Part shown: in pieces, positions 35,510 through 48,359 of the stretch | How the letters are laid out: the number at the start of each line of letters is the position of its first letter | Position numbering within the stretch: position 1 is the first letter of the stretch | From: Bryoerythrophyllum caledonicum | Taxonomy: Eukaryota > Streptophyta > Bryopsida > Pottiales > Pottiaceae | DNA length: 64,000 nucleotides | Assembly: GCA_963971425.1 (NCBI GenBank) | Contig: OZ020515.1 | Span: 32,437,856 to 32,501,855, forward strand | Direction: 5' to 3' | The notes under the pieces: model-generated | The model's database searches: none | What the model was told of the DNA's origin: nothing | The model's input: only the letters and a program-made list of their open reading frames with translations | Program-made: the position numbers and the translations under genes

Positions 35510-37997
35510 AATCACGTACTGTGATTTTTCAAATAATATTGACGTCATTCTTTAAACTTTCTAAACCGGTATGTATGATCTAGAATTTGATAACAACACC
35601 CTAAACCATTGGGCGCCATTGAAATTGTGAGCCCCGAAAACGGCTCCCGATGTCATTTGGGCATTAATATTAACTAATTAGCATTAGGAAGTGGTAGATA
35701 GGGTGAGATGGTTAAACTAAGCCACCTATTGTGGTTAAATGGCTCAAAAAGGCTTTTTATGTGCCATTTCCTAATTTAGAAGGGGGTCATCATTCCTAAT
35801 TGGGGATTTAACCTTGTTAAAAATAAAAGATTAAAAATTTAGAAGACAAATGGGACCCGTACAAAAAGGGAGACACCTTAAATTCCATGTGTTTTTAACA
35901 CAATGAGAGGAAAACTTGGGAAGAAAACAAAATAAATAACCAAAGAGGTAAGTGAACAAATAAGCAAATAAATAAAAACAAACAAAAAACAAAAGTAAAC
36001 AAATTTAAAGCTCGGAGTGCAACCATGATGTGGCCACTCTTGTAGTTAATCTTTAAAAACCCATGCATGAAGTTGTGGCACATGACCTTGGAAGAAATTA
36101 GAAAAGTTTAGATAATGAAGAGGGGAAAAATTAGTACCAATTATTGGCGATCATGGGCTCGCCTTGGTAGCATGGCTTTGAATTTTCTATTTGAACCGTT
36201 ATATTTTTTACTTCACCTTTGCCCCGAGTTGGCGAGGGGGAATGTTTGGATTCTAAGAAGGAATTGTCCTAAGGCCCCGTGACCCTGCAAGGTCCGTGGG
36301 CTGCCAAGGCTAGGTTCCCCCGAGGATATCGGCGGGTATCAGGGGGCACCCTGGTGCGAACGCGGAGTGCGCGAGAGCCTGGCTGGAAGGGGTCGTCGAG
36401 AGCTGCGGGATTGCACCCTGGCTGGGGTGTGAGCATGGAGGAAGGTGAAAAGTCAGGCAGCGGCGTGCGGAGCGTGTGTGAGACGGGGAAGGTCCCCGGA
36501 AGTATGAGTGAGGGAGCGGAGGAAGGCCAAGAAGGAGAGAGCGCGTCTGTAGCGAGGAAGTGTGTAAGCACGAGGAGGATTCACAAACAGGGGAGAGCCC
36601 CGACAGTAGCAGAGGACGAGTGCAACAGGAGGGGAAGCGCCCCAAACCCTAGAGTGTGGGTGTGTGCGAATTTGAGGAGAGAGGTTAGAGGTAGAGGAAC
36701 TAGGAAGAAAAAAACCAATAGCGGGGAAGCGCCCCTATCTTCCTTGATTAGATAGGGATCGTTTTGAATCTTTAGCACACAAGGTAGATCAGAACGAGAG
36801 CTTCCGAAGGACATCTCACAAGTTGGAATTGGAGCAACGACCAAGAAGATATCGCTGTTGGAAGGAAGGGAAGTTTTTTCCGCCGCCAAACCCTACGACA
36901 GAACTTCGAGGACGATATCTCGCGGCTTACTACGAGTTTAAGGCTGAAATTTGAGAGGAACTTGGATCTAGTTGTCGTCTTTTGGAGGACGTATCATACA
37001 CCAGAATCGGAGCCACGAGCTGAGAGCTACGGAGGATCAAGCGCAAAGGGGTCGGCGGCCGCTAGGATTGAAGATCAACGATTTCGAAGGGCCATATCTT
37101 TTGATTGATTTGCGCAAGGGGGTGGCGGCCGCACATTTTGGGAGCACCATCCTTGGAGGCTCATTTCTCCCCAGTGCACGAACAAGATCACGACCAGTTC
37201 GAGTGTAGTTGCGAGAACCGGGAAGATCTGGAGTAGGGTGTGAGTAGGGCGCGCGATCGGCACGAAGGGAGCTCCGGCGAGCCAGCTGCGAGAGGAGTCT
37301 CCGGAGATCGGGCTGTCGAAGAGCAGCGAGGGAGAGCTGCGGGGCAGCACTGCCAGGAAGAAGCTGGAGCGCCGGCATCAGCTGCAGATCGTGAGAGGGA
37401 GAGTAGCTCCGGCACAGCGGCTGCGAGGGTGCCTCGGCAAGAGGCAACCAAGGAGTTCTCATTCTCCCGAAATTCCATGCTTTTTGATGAAAGATCCTAG
37501 CAAGTGTTGGTTGTTGCAAATTTCCGGTGTTGAAATCAGTGCGGAAGCAATGCTCAATCATGGCCAGAGTTGGGTATGTGATCCAATTGGAAACTATTGC
37601 AATTGCACCAATTCATGAACTATGGGGCATTGCTTATTGGCATGGGTTGATTTTGTTTTTTTTTCTCCTCAAGTTATGGTGATGATGGTGAAGTCGTTGT
37701 ATGTGAGTTGCTTGTAAGTGTGGTCTGCCGTCGCCTTGGCCTGCTGATTGTAGTGTAACTCTGGTCCAGCGGTCTGTTTTGAAGGTCTCATCGTGAAGAA
37801 CATAAAAAACCAGTAAGAATAGGCTTTTAGAACACCCAATTCGGAGTTAAACTCAATGAGTTATGATCAATTAAAGTTTCCGCGGATCTTGGGTTCTGTC
37901 GCGGCTGGCTGTCTGAATTCGGTGGTCTCCGGGGTCCTAACCTAAATTTGTATTAATCCATTGGCAAGAGCACAAAAAAATAAGTCAATATGGGCGT
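35510..37997. other. No recognisable gene; AT-rich then GC/purine-rich segment
   Basis: 35510-36240 is AT-rich with no domain. 36260-37620 is GC- and purine-rich and open in several overlapping frames on both strands, a sign of composition rather than coding. It may be part of a retroelement LTR or untranslated leader, but no second copy, primer site or TG...CA boundary was found. 37620-37997 shows nothing. Confidence 0.4.
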
Positions 37998-38950
37998 TTA
38001 ACTCCTAAAGGACCAAGTGTCAAAAATGGGCTTTTTGAAAGTTCGGTTAGGTTCCTATGGTGTCAATTTCCAACATTCTTCTTTGAAATTTCTACTATAG
38101 AAAGACATTACCAAGAGCTTAGTGGGAAAACAATTTTTTCCTAAATTGGACATCTGATGAAAAAGTTATAGGGTTTTGAATTTTAAATGGGGAGGGCGGG
38201 CACCTCGGGCACCTCCAAAAACTTTTGACAGGACACTCTATTGAAAGTGAGATTTTCAGTAGTCGCAAGTAATATTATTTCCCTTCATGTTGTCAAAAAA
38301 AATTTCTTGTCTTTAGTGAAAAATAGCATACCAACCCAAGTCAAACATTTTCACACATTGTCACTCATTGTCGGGCAAGGTACCAAAAAAACTTCTTCTT
38401 TTCCACATAAAACCTAGAGATCTTCATATTTTTCACTTTTTATTTTTTCTACAACAATATGTACTGTAAACCTTCTTATTAACCATTCGGATTATCAATC
38501 AAAAACATATTAAGTTCAAAAAAAATTAAAGCGAGAATTAACAAATTTTAAGCCTCCACTCCTTGCACACTTGTTTTGAATATGCTACACCCTGTCTCTA
38601 CCTCTAAAAATTGGTGTGTAAGGAGCTAACATCATGCTTAACAAGATGGTAATAGATTTAGACCTTGTGTAGTGAAAATTTTTGACACCAAGTGAAGTCA
38701 AAGTCTGCTGATCCACTAAACGCAGGGAAGAAAATGAACCATTTGCTTGACTTCAAACACTATAATCTTTCAATCCGTGCGGTTAAAGTTTATGAAATTT
38801 TGTACATGTATTACTTAATAAGCCTTTATTGAGATCCTACGGTCAGAGCTAAAAATAAAAGTTTCTGTTTCCTTCTTTATTCATTGCACTAGAATCCAAC
38901 AATTTTGAAGCGTTTTTGGTGTAAAAGTGCCTTGGTACCTTAGGGGTTAA
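37998..38950 (+). mobile_element. Non-autonomous TIR element bounded by TTAA, copy 2
   Basis: The 953-bp element starts TTAACTCCTAAAGGACCA and ends at GGTACCTTAGGGGTTAA. The interior matches 16589-17516 in the reverse direction (shared words include GCAGGGAAGAAAATGAACCA and GTCAAAGTCTGCTGATCCAC). No open frame of note. Confidence 0.85.
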
Positions 38951-40430
38951 ATCATTCAATTTGGATTCCAACTCAAAAAGTTATGGCAAAGGGAAGCTTT
39001 GCTCAAAGTTTTGGTCTGCTTGCTGTTGGCTGTTTGTGGAGGTAGTGTAAGGGTCCTGATTCAAAGCATGATGGTATAATCAAGTTAACAGGGAGGTGTT
39101 GATCCTATTTAAGCCAAAACACGTCGAATTTGGAGCCATAGGGCAAAAGATAAAACGGTTTAAAGTCCAGCCATAAGTAAAAGACGTAATTCATCCCTAT
39201 GCACTCATGATAAGTAAAACACTGCATTAAACACATTATGAACCGTTGCGCTCTAAGTGTGAGGCATACATGTTGGTATTGATTGATGGTTGTACAAGGG
39301 GTTGTATCCCGGGTTAAGAGTCTTGTGTTCAAGATAAGCCATCCGCTAGGGGGCGGATTATTTGGCTTATAGGAATCTACAACTGTGGTAGATTTTCTGA
39401 ACTACATCAACGCTCTCGAAACATTTTCGGCCTAAACCCTCTCTAGAATGAATGAAGCCCATTTTCATGAGGCAGTTGTCTGCCGATGAAATGTTCTCGC
39501 CACTTTTATTTCTGGAAAAAAAAATTCCACATTTAGTTAAATATCCGTTCTATCCATTTCTTGCCGAATTTCCCCCAAAGTAGCTTTAGAGCTCTTGGCT
39601 ACTACGACATCTATTAGTGTGTCAATGTATTTTTTGTTGTAGGTGTCCCTTGTTGTGATGTTTAGGGTTTCTTTTGTGTTTGCAATCGCCGTGTTGATAT
39701 CCGAAAATCCAAGCCTAGTTAGCTCTTCCGGGCTAGGTCTAAGTTTTCCATCCATGCTACGAGGATGGGTGTGGGAGTCTAAAACTCCCACTTGGTTGCC
39801 TGTTACGTGTAGACACTCGTCTGGACGTCTGGACTTACTAGTGCTTAGCAAAGAGGTAGTTAGAACGGTTGTGGTGTCTTCCTTATAGCAAGTGAAAGGA
39901 GGCCTTCCCTCTCACTTGTCATCTTGTTTACTTATGAATATTACTAAAGAATATCCTGTAAGAAACCTTGGTTCATGATGTAAGAGCGTCGACATGAATG
40001 GATCCCTAATATTATGACAAGTCATGAGTGTTCACGCTCTTAGGAATCATGCAAGACATGAAGGCAAGAGGATGAGGCAGCAGGAAAAGAAAATTAGGGT
40101 TCGAAATTCCATAAGTACCAATGTCGGGATTTAAGGAGTGCTCGCAAGCTGCAAGCATTACAGAAGGAGATGTCGGATTCAAGCGCCATGCTGCAACGAG
40201 GTCTTCAATTGTCGTCACTGTCACAATGAAGCGAAGAACTCTCACGAGGTTGATTATTAAAAGCGCCAGGAGATTCAGCGGCACCGTGTTGAGAAGGTTA
40301 TCTGTTTGCTGTGTGATTATGAGCAAGATGTGAAGCAGAATTGTTGGCCGAGGCAACTATTTCCATTGTGATCGTTGTGGTTCATGTTACAGCAACGTTC
40401 TCAAGAACGTACATCCTTGTGTTGAGAATT
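38951..40430. other. Spacer, possible 5' region of the Ty3/gypsy element
   Basis: A minus-strand frame at 39537-39851 (104 codons, hydrophilic) looks protein-like but matches no family I know. The rest shows no gene. The 5' LTR and primer-binding site of the retroelement whose gag starts at 41006 should lie here or just downstream, but no tRNA-complementary site or second LTR was found for confirmation. Confidence 0.35.
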
Positions 40431-40432
40431 TT

Positions 40433-40745
40433 ATGCACCAGAATTTTATATCGGAATTATATATTGGAATTTTATATTGGAATTTTATATCAAAATTTTA
40501 TATCAAAATTTTATATTGGAATTTTATATCGGAATTTTATATCGGAATTTTATATCGGAATTTTATATCGGAATTTTATATCGGAATTTTATATCGGAAT
40601 TTTATATCGGAATTTTATATCGGAATTTTATATTGGAATTTTATATCGGAATTTTATAGCAGAATTTTATATTGGAATTTTATATCAGAATTTTATCAGA
40701 ATTTTATGCAGATTTTTATGCAGGATTATATCAGAATTTTATGGG
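40433..40745. repeat. 13-bp minisatellite GGAATTTTATATC
   Basis: More than 20 units of GGAATTTTATATC or single-base variants run in tandem. Because 13 is not a multiple of 3, every plus-strand frame stays open and yields artificial 60-160-residue frames. It lies just upstream of the retroelement gag start; more degenerate units (CCGAATTTTA) continue to about 40930. Confidence 0.95.
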
Positions 40746-41005
40746 AAGGTCATCAGGATTGCTATGAGCCAGAAACGCAGTAATTTGACTGTGAAGTATC
40801 ACCGAATTTTAGGTATGCACGATCAGTTTATTTAATTCACGCCGAATTTTATGTATCGTGATGGTGCATTTTAGGTATCGTCGAATTTATGGATCAGCTC
40901 ACCAAATTTTATGGATCTGCTCACCGAATTTTTGCTCTCTTTGTTTAAAAATTATTCAGGTGCAATATTGACGCAATGTATTACAGAAAATAAGGACCAG
41001 TAACC

Positions 41006-41046
41006 ATGGATCAAGAAAGACTTAACACGGAAGGTGCCCCGCCTGT
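41006..41046 (+). pseudogene. First codons of the Ty3/gypsy gag, left of the hAT insertion
   Basis: The ATG at 41006 follows a short leader and begins a frame that is cut by the hAT left end at 41047. The same frame resumes directly after the duplicated target at 53537-53544, which shows that the two pieces were contiguous before insertion. Confidence 0.85.
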
Positions 41047-41194
41047 CAGGGTTGTCATAACGGACGAGTTGAGGTGATCGGACGGGACAACCGGACGGGC
41101 GGTCCGGACGACACGGACGGTTTGGACGGATTGCCCGAAGAGCGCCCAGTCATTTTTTGCAAGTAAGAAATTTCTACTGTGATCGCCACGTCAC

Positions 41195-41325
41195 ATATGG
41201 ACGTGTCACGCCACCGTGGCACTAGGACGGGGACGTCTCCATGAGGGGCGGGGACGTCTACGCCCCTGGGGCGTAGACGTCCCCGCCCCTCATGTAGGCA
41301 TCCACGCCCCTACATCATTGAGCGG
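41195..41325. repeat. GACGTC array 1 with a 53-bp perfect palindrome
   Basis: 41241-41293 is a perfect palindrome with 26-nt arms and a single T between them; each arm contains GGGGCGGGGACGTC. Similar GC-rich words flank it. It lies within 300 bp of the left terminus of the hAT element, where subterminal transposase-binding repeats are expected for this superfamily. Confidence 0.9.
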
Positions 41326-41527
41326 AGAGGCCTTAATGTCTGGAAGCAAAATATGTTTATTACATTAAAAAGTTTCACGATAAAACAAGAATTCCCTAAT
41401 CTCATACTTCCAAACGAAGTAATATCTTGTAGTTATCTAAGAAACCTTTTTCTCTCCTAGCTTCTTCTATGAATTATCACAACTCTCTTGATTTCGCACA
41501 CATATATGTAGTTATTTTTTTTGTCCT

Positions 41528-44500
41528 TTAAGTATTCAAACGGCTCAATCTGCGCACTCCTTCGGTGGACAGGCCACCCATAACCGCATTTCGAAGGACG
41601 ATATCATCATCATCTGGTGCCTCATCGCAATCTGGACGGTTGTCATCATCAGCTCCTTCACCGCTCTCATCTCAGAATTCTCCATTGCTACCATCCGTAG
41701 TCCAAAAGCCCTCTATTTCAGAGTTGTCATTGCAAAGCTCTACAACTGTTTCACCATCGCAACGCGAGCGTCTGAATCTCTTTTGTCGATGTGCGTGAGG
41801 ATATTCGCTGTCGGAATTTATGGTTGGGCCGCTGGTAGGACGAATTTCTCGATTTGGAACAACAAACGCCGTAGTTGTTGTAGAGCGTCCTGGAACATAC
41901 GTGTCCAAAAACGGTTGTACAACCACGTTCGGATCTCGTGCCCCTATTCCAAGGAGGGGACGTCTACGATGCCTTGAGGAGGATGCTTCGCCGCTGTTTC
42001 TTCCTTCACGGCCTCTAGCCGCTCCACGGCCTCTAGACCCTCCACGAGCATTAGTCCTTGCACTCGGTTGTATATATTGACCCATTGGATGAAGAGGCGT
42101 CCTTGTAGCGGCCAAAGGGGGTCTGCCATTTCTGGTAGTAGTAGCGGAAGTGTTTAGACCCATCCCCTCAACGCCTACACTTTGTTGAAAAGGTCCATAC
42201 ATGGCATTCGCCATTCTAGGAGAAGAGGAATTTCGGGAAGGCGGCGTTGGTACATTCTGGTCATTGATAACCGTAGGCAACACCACAACCGGAGATGGTT
42301 GTGGCTCAAGGTCCTCTGTGAATGCAAAAGCATCATCGGGATCTACATATTCCGGGTCAAAACGCTTTCGTTGATTAACAACCCTTTCATTTCTTCGAGT
42401 TGTCCCTACAATTGTTGTGTTTACAACATTTGCGTTAGAATCTCCTTGAACGACTCCAGTGCTATGAAATGATGCACCCATTCCAATAGGGCTCTCTTGG
42501 CCATACCGGTTTTCAACCTATGCTTGGTTGTTTCGAGTCGCAGTATTTACTGCGTTCTCTCCCGCTCTGTTGTTGTCGCCATCTCCATTTCCACCACCAT
42601 AGTCTGATGGGAAATTGTCCTCGTCGCGAACATTCCCGACATTGCCCCCCCCCTTTGTTTCAGGCTCTTCAAGGTTAGTCACATTTGGGATGTCGCTCTC
42701 TGAGGAAGTAGACAAAGGTTGCACTTCATGAATGCCCTCATTTTGAGGAAGATGAGGCGAAGGACTGCGACGAGGACTTTGATTCCAAGGTCCCCAATGA
42801 CCTTGGGCCAATTCTTCTTCCACATCGTCATCATCTCCGTAAAAGTTTCTCGTTTCCTCAAGATGATCGGCGCCTTCCGCCCAAAGATTAGGGTATCCAC
42901 GGTACTCCAGCGGAGTGCGGGGAGCTGCCATATTGTGCTCCTCCTCTTCCTCGGCTATCAACACATCAAATTTACGATTAGGTTCACCCACCGGGACCGG
43001 CCCCAGGGCATCTGGGTCGGAATCCTCCGAGTGAATATTCGCATCGTACCATCGAACGGGATCGGCCCCTGGTCTTTGTTGAAGGCATCGGCTATAAATA
43101 TACACCAATGACGCAGCCTTTTCTGCCGCTAATCGATTTCAGCTCTTGTTGTGGACAAACGAGTACATACTCCAATTTCGTTCGCAAGATCTAGCTAAAC
43201 ACGTAAGGGCTAGAATACAAACAACTATTTTAGACAATGCCTTGTCTGCGATCCTGGCCCACTATTGGTAGAGTTGAAGCTTTGTCTGGCGGATGTCAGA
43301 TGCCTCGGTAGGGCCATATGGTCTTGTGCCCTCCTCGTACTATGTTAACTCATATTGGACGTCCTCATATGAGACTTCCAATACCTCCATCATTTTGCAA
43401 ACAATCTGATTCAATGCTCTTTGTGCGATTCCGTCAGCCCCAAGCGCCACATTATCCTTGAGGTACGGATTCAAAAGAGCCCCGGCGTAGTGAACATCGG
43501 TAAAAACCATTTGCCACCGGGCATCAAAAGATTGCTCAAGAGTGGATGCTATGTCAGCTCGTAGAGTAAAGGGTGACTCTCTCAAAGAGTACACGTGTTC
43601 TCGCAAATTATGCATCACGAGCCACGCACGACCTATGGGTGGTTCGCGGCCATCAAACACACGCAATGCCTTCAAAACATCCCTACTCATGTGCACGTAA
43701 TTTTGACATCGTTGCCAAAAGGCCATATCTTCGATGGTGAGCACCACATTACGCGTTGCGGTTGCTACTTGCTCTCCATTTTGTCTATTCCGTAGGGTTG
43801 CAAAGTAGTTTACAACACGGGGGTGGTCTTTCAACTGCTCCAACACTCCTTGAGTCTCACCAATCGATCCAACATAAGGAAATTACAAGCAAAGCGGGTT
43901 TCAGTGGGCACTACAATATGCAGGTTTGGACTCAACTTACGAAGTGTCCCCATTGTCGAATGATGGTTTCTAATATATATGCACAATTTCTTTGCCCTCT
44001 CTATTAAATCTTTAAATTCTTGGACCTTCGCCCAATCTTCCAACATGAGATCCAATGCATGTGCCATGCACCCTTGCTTGTGAATGTGCGGGTATGTGAG
44101 AATAATATCATCCATTGCTCCAAGCATGTTGGGAGCATTGTCTGTACAAATCTGTGTCACATTCTTGGAACCCACCTTCTCAATGTAAATTTCACTTGGT
44201 CCGCTATGTACCGCATGGACTTCTTCTCACCACTGGTGTCTATGCTCCCCAAAAATACGTCACCAGTGGGGCACCACATCATTAAATTCATGAGAGGCCT
44301 CCGATGGACATCATCCCAACCATCCGTGCATATCGACACCCCATAATTCTTGATTGCAAAACCAACTTTGGCTTCAATCTCTTTCTCAATTTGCAACCTC
44401 TTAGGTTCAATCAATCTAGTCCTCAACTGGTGATATGTAGGAGGAGTGTACTCAAACTTTGCCACAGATGTGGCCCTCATTGCATCGATGAACGCTTGAT

Positions 44501-44873
44501 TTCGCGCCACATTAAAAGGCACATTCGCTTGATAGAAAAAAGTTGTCCACTTCTCATCAAGTTCCTTCCTCTTTGCAATGTTAAAAGCATCAAGCATCCG
44601 TTGTTGATGTAGTTGCCCAGATCTAGTGGAATTCGAGGCGGTAAGACCACCCGACACATGTTCGCGGTCGTTTCCTTCAAAGAGATTAGACACTCCTTCC
44701 TGAGGCCCACTTGTTACCCCACCCGCCACATTATTTTGAACGTCGGATTGGCTTGAAGTGTCAATAGTTGGTGCCCTCGATGGACCACTCGCGCCTGAAT
44801 CTCCGCCATACATGTCCCCGCCCGTCATTCGTTGCAGAACAATGTTTCCACAATTGGCAAATCGACTTCGCAC
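41528..44873 (-). pseudogene. hAT-family transposase, inactivated
   Basis: The reading starts near 44873 (possibly upstream; no BED zinc finger was found) and ends at 41528. Family landmarks in order are ICTDGWDD (first catalytic Asp region, DUF659-like), QICTDNAPNM (second Asp), WARIADKALSK, CERNWSMYS (catalytic Glu and dimerisation region) and NRLAAEKAASLVYIY. The last is the conserved hAT C-terminus. An unusual acidic, then Arg/Gly-rich tail of about 480 codons follows. Breaks are frame changes near 44160 and 43845 and in-frame stops at 43340, 43262, 43139 (at an Arg position of the RNRL motif), 42518 and 41672. The gene is surely non-functional, so mobilisation would need help in trans. 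Confidence 0.9.
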
Positions 44874-45349
44874 ATAGGGAGGTAGGCTACGACAAATCGA
44901 CCTCTCTGACTAGGCACTGTATCCAAAGTGAGCGAACGCACGCTCACGTTTGTAGTTAAAAGTATAGTTACAAAAAACACAACTCACTTTGCCCCCGTCG
45001 TCACCAAAATTGTACCAAGGTTCCCATTCTTTTGTTTGCTTCCTTTGACTTCCCATTGCATTCACGGCTTATGTCAAATAATGTGCAAGTCCTGTCGAAG
45101 CCAAAATACGGGGCTAGTTATAGTATAGAATCAGGTGAAAATGTGAGGTCTGATAGCGCTGGTGCACTGCTTGAACCAATTTTTACATCACCTCAGCCGC
45201 ACACCAGTGCCGCCTGCCACCCAAGTAGACTCGCAAGGAGCTCAAACTAAATTGAGGTCCAAGGGATAGAGGCCAAGGTGACAAGTGTGAGGACAATCGA
45301 CCCTCCCCGAACCTTTTATACACGAGCCAAGAACGGGTGGGACCTGACG

Positions 45350-45445
45350 TGCCAAGGACGGGGACATCTCCGCCCCACCAGGGCAGGGCGGAGACGTCCC
45401 CGCCCTTACTTGGGCAGGGGCTGGGACGTCTCTCCAACCCAAGAG
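45350..45445. repeat. GACGTC array 2, upstream of the transposase start
   Basis: Units of the type GGGGACATCTCCGCCCCACC, GGGCGGAGACGTCCCCGCCC and GGGGCTGGGACGTC repeat here. The block lies about 500 bp upstream of the transposase remnant. The following 45460-45660 stretch is closely related to 47215-47460. Confidence 0.85.
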
Positions 45446-45658
45446 AAGGAGGCCTTTGGGGCATTTTAGGTGCTTAGGCACTCCTCCTCTCCATGAGGAG
45501 GGTGGAGGTTTTAATATAGGGTACCTTATTTTTGGTTCCGACAAGATTGCAACGCACTTAAAATAAGAAGCATGTTATGTCTACGAAAGAAGGCTTTTGG
45601 GAAAGTCCTTAGACCGCATGCTCTCCAATAATGAACACCTTTATTAGCTCCCTTTTAG

Positions 45659-46086
45659 ACCAAGTAGTGAATAGCATGGGAGCTATGCAAGTCCCCATCC
45701 ATAACGGGTAGTATAAGCCTCTAGTAGAATGTAATGTGCAAGTTCTCTAAATAAATAGTTTAAACACAATTTCCCCACAAAAGATTAGGAATGTACCACA
45801 TACCATTAAAGCAAAAAAATAAACCAAGTAGTGAATAGCATGGGAGCTATGCAAGTCCCTATCCATAAAGGGTAGTATAAGCATCTAGTAGAATGTAATG
45901 TGCAAGTTCTCTAAATAAATAATTTAAACACAATTGCCCCACAAAAGATTAGGAATGTACCACATACCATTAAAGCAAAAAAATATACCAAGTAGTGAAT
46001 AGCATGGGAGCTATGCAAGTCCCCATCCAAAAAGGGTAGTATAAGCCTCTAGTAGAATGTAATGTGCAAGTTCTCTAAATAAATTG
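45659..46086. repeat. 164-bp tandem repeat, about 2.6 copies
   Basis: Units start at 45659, 45823 and 45987 with ACCAAGTAGTGAATAGCATG and are nearly identical. A 30-odd-bp piece of the same unit (from AGTGAATAGC) is found inside the truncated TTAA element at about 47889-47922. Confidence 0.95.
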
Positions 46087-46194
46087 TACCATTACAAACA
46101 AAAAGGATATTTAAAATCATATAATGTTTAGAGCAAAAGTATTGTTCACAAAATTGATTTGCTACGTCCTAAACCTTTAAATACTCCTAGTCAA

Positions 46195-46868
46195 TAGTAA
46201 CGTTGGTGAAGGGCTCGTTCGGTCCTCCTCAGCCTACCACGTGCTTCTGCCTTTTCGCTCGCGACTTGGACGTGGGTTCCGTCGGAGTCATCATCTGAAC
46301 TTGACGTGTCAGTATCATGGCTAGGTGTGTCGTCCATCACAGTCATGAACTTGCCCAATCCACCTTCCGGATACTTGCGTCATTCCATTGGAATTATTCC
46401 ATTTTCAGGGCGAGGAGTTTTTACCTTCCCCGGCATCGACTTCAAAGTGGACCGATCCACTATCTTACCCAGCTTCACCTCCGCATGAACACCCCGCGCA
46501 ATGAAGAGATTTACTTTGTTGCGTTTGACGAATGGGACGTCATACAACACTTGGTAAACTTCGATGCATCGGTTTTTAAACGCCTCGTCGATGCAATGTT
46601 TCAAGTTTGCCTTGTGGAAGCGCCGGTGATAGTTGTGTCGCGCCTCTGGGAAAGCCTTGTCGATGTGGCACCACTCGATGTAGTTCGCACAATCATCAAA
46701 ACTCCATGGCTCCACTACGTCCTCCCAACCTCGAAAAGCCAACTTCTCGGGATTACGAAGAACGTGCAACCGCTTCCGATGGGCGTTCCCCGCTCTTGCA
46801 CGGGTCTTGTCTCGCTCCTCCTTGGCGAATTGTCTGGATGAAGACATGGTGTGCACGTGTGAATGCAA
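46195..46868 (-). pseudogene. Short second copy of the RING-linked cargo gene, N-terminal domain
   Basis: The frame from 46868 gives about 160 residues strongly similar to the first 165 residues of the gene at 50646, with shared blocks KRLHVLRNP, EPWSFDDCAN, IEWCHIDKAF and HNYHRRFHKANL. A TGA near 46380 interrupts the frame, which then continues about 60 codons through RKYPEGGLGKF and an acidic stretch to a stop near 46195. The coiled-coil and RING-like parts are absent. The domain family is unknown to me; conservation of Trp, Cys and His suggests a folded unit. GACGTC array 3 lies directly upstream, as in the longer copy. Confidence 0.65.
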
Positions 46869-46989
46869 AATTCTGGCGTGGATGGATGAATGAGACCTCG
46901 CACAACGCCCACATCCAGCTCAATGAAGAGATGGTGGATAGGAGTATGCGAGGCGGGGACAAATGAGGTCCCCCTCTATTAAAATAGTA

Positions 46990-47200
46990 ATCCGGTGGGG
47001 GCGGAGACGTCCCCGCCCCTGCCTCGGTAGGGGGCGGAGACGTCTCCGCCCCACCAGGGCAGGGGCGGGGACATTTGCTTGTAAATTGGGGGGGGGGGGT
47101 TCGTCCCCGCCCCTGCCGGGTATGGGGCGGAGACGTCTCCGCTCCACAAGGGCAGGGGCGGGGACGTTTGCTTGTAAATTGGGGGGGGTTCGTCCCCACA
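46990..47200. repeat. GACGTC array 3
   Basis: GGGGCGGAGACGTCCCCGCC and GGCGGAGACGTCTCCGCCCC units alternate with a repeated TTTGCTTGTAAATTGGGGGG segment (two copies about 110 bp apart). It sits about 120 bp upstream of the 46868 start codon. Confidence 0.9.
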
Positions 47201-47474
47201 AAACTTTCCAAGGAGGCGTTTGAGGCCACTCTTGCTTGGCCGAGGCACTCCTCATGTCCATGAGGCGGGTGCACAATTAAATATGGGGTGATTTATTTTT
47301 GGTTTCGACAAGATCCTAATGCACTTAAAATAACATGCAGATTATGTCTTTCCCTAGTTCTAGGGAGGAAGGCGAAATGGAAAGTACAACTTTTGTACTT
47401 CGACGGCATGCTCTCTAATAATGAACACCTTTATTAGCTCCCTATTAGTTTTGGAGCAAACATAAGAGTGTAGA

Positions 47475-48109
47475 AAATTATTTCCTTCCAAATTTAAAAA
47501 AAAATTCCTTGTCTTTAGTGGAAAATAACGCTTCAACTCAAGTCAAAGATTTTCACATATTGCCAAAAATATAACGGGCAAGGTACCAAAAACAAAAATG
47601 TCTTACCACATAAAATTTAGAAATTTTAACTTTTTATACTTTTGATTTTTTCCACAACAATATGTGGTGTAGACCTTCGTATTGACCGTTTGGATCATCA
47701 ATCTAAAACATATCAAGTATCTATAAACTAAAACATTACTTGCCCATTTTTTAGCTTCCACTACCAGCATAGTTGACTTGAATAAGGTACACCCTTTTTC
47801 TACCTCTAACAATTGGTGTAGAAGGAACTAACATCATCCTAAACTACTATTAGTAATGGATCTAGGCCTTATCTAGTGCAAAAATTTGATACCAAGTAGT
47901 GAATAGCATGGGAGCTATGCAAGCCTTTCAATCCGTGTGGTTAAAATTTATGAAATTTTGTGGGGACATTAACAAAGAAGTATTTTTTGTGATCCTACGG
48001 TTAGATGTAGAAATAAAAAGGTTTTGTCTCCATTCTTAGGCATTATACTATAGCCTCGCAGTTTTGAAGTGTTTTTGGTGCAAAAACGCCTTGGTCCTTT
48101 AGGAATTAA
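47475..48109 (+). mobile_element. Truncated TTAA-bounded TIR element with a chimeric patch
   Basis: From about 47475 the sequence follows the interior of 37998-38950 to its right end (CTTTAGGAATTAA at 48109). The left third is missing. At about 47889-47922 the expected text is replaced by part of the 164-bp repeat of 45659-46086. Confidence 0.8.
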
Positions 48110-48359
48110 AATGTTTGGAGGTTTAAAACTTGGTCCACACCATTTTTTTTTATACAAACGCACAAATCCTTATGAGGCTTAAGTACATCCATAATCACAC
48201 GGATTAACACCACTATTATCAAGTAGAATGTAGACAGTACTATTCATATTTTTTTTAGTATCCATAATGTAATACAAAAATGGGAAAATGCATTAAACGC
48301 TAAAAGATGAAGCATTGTAATAAAATTGTCTCTTGGCACCGCAAAAACAAAAAATACAC

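Noticed and set aside
36269..37561. Multiple overlapping frames of 80-170 codons on both strands
   Set aside because: They overlap in several frames with low-complexity composition; no domain, splice pattern or homologous copy supports coding.
40341..40835. Long open frames encoding EFYIGILYRNFIS-type repeats
   Set aside because: They are produced by the 13-bp GGAATTTTATATC minisatellite, which is open in all plus frames; there is no start context or domain.
39000..41005. 5' LTR and primer-binding site of the Ty3/gypsy element
   Set aside because: No second LTR is present for comparison, and no stretch complementary to a tRNA 3' end was recognised before the gag ATG.
45183..47276. Several Pro/Arg/Gly-rich frames on both strands
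   Set aside because: They are translations of the GACGTC arrays and flanking GC-rich repeats, open because of composition.
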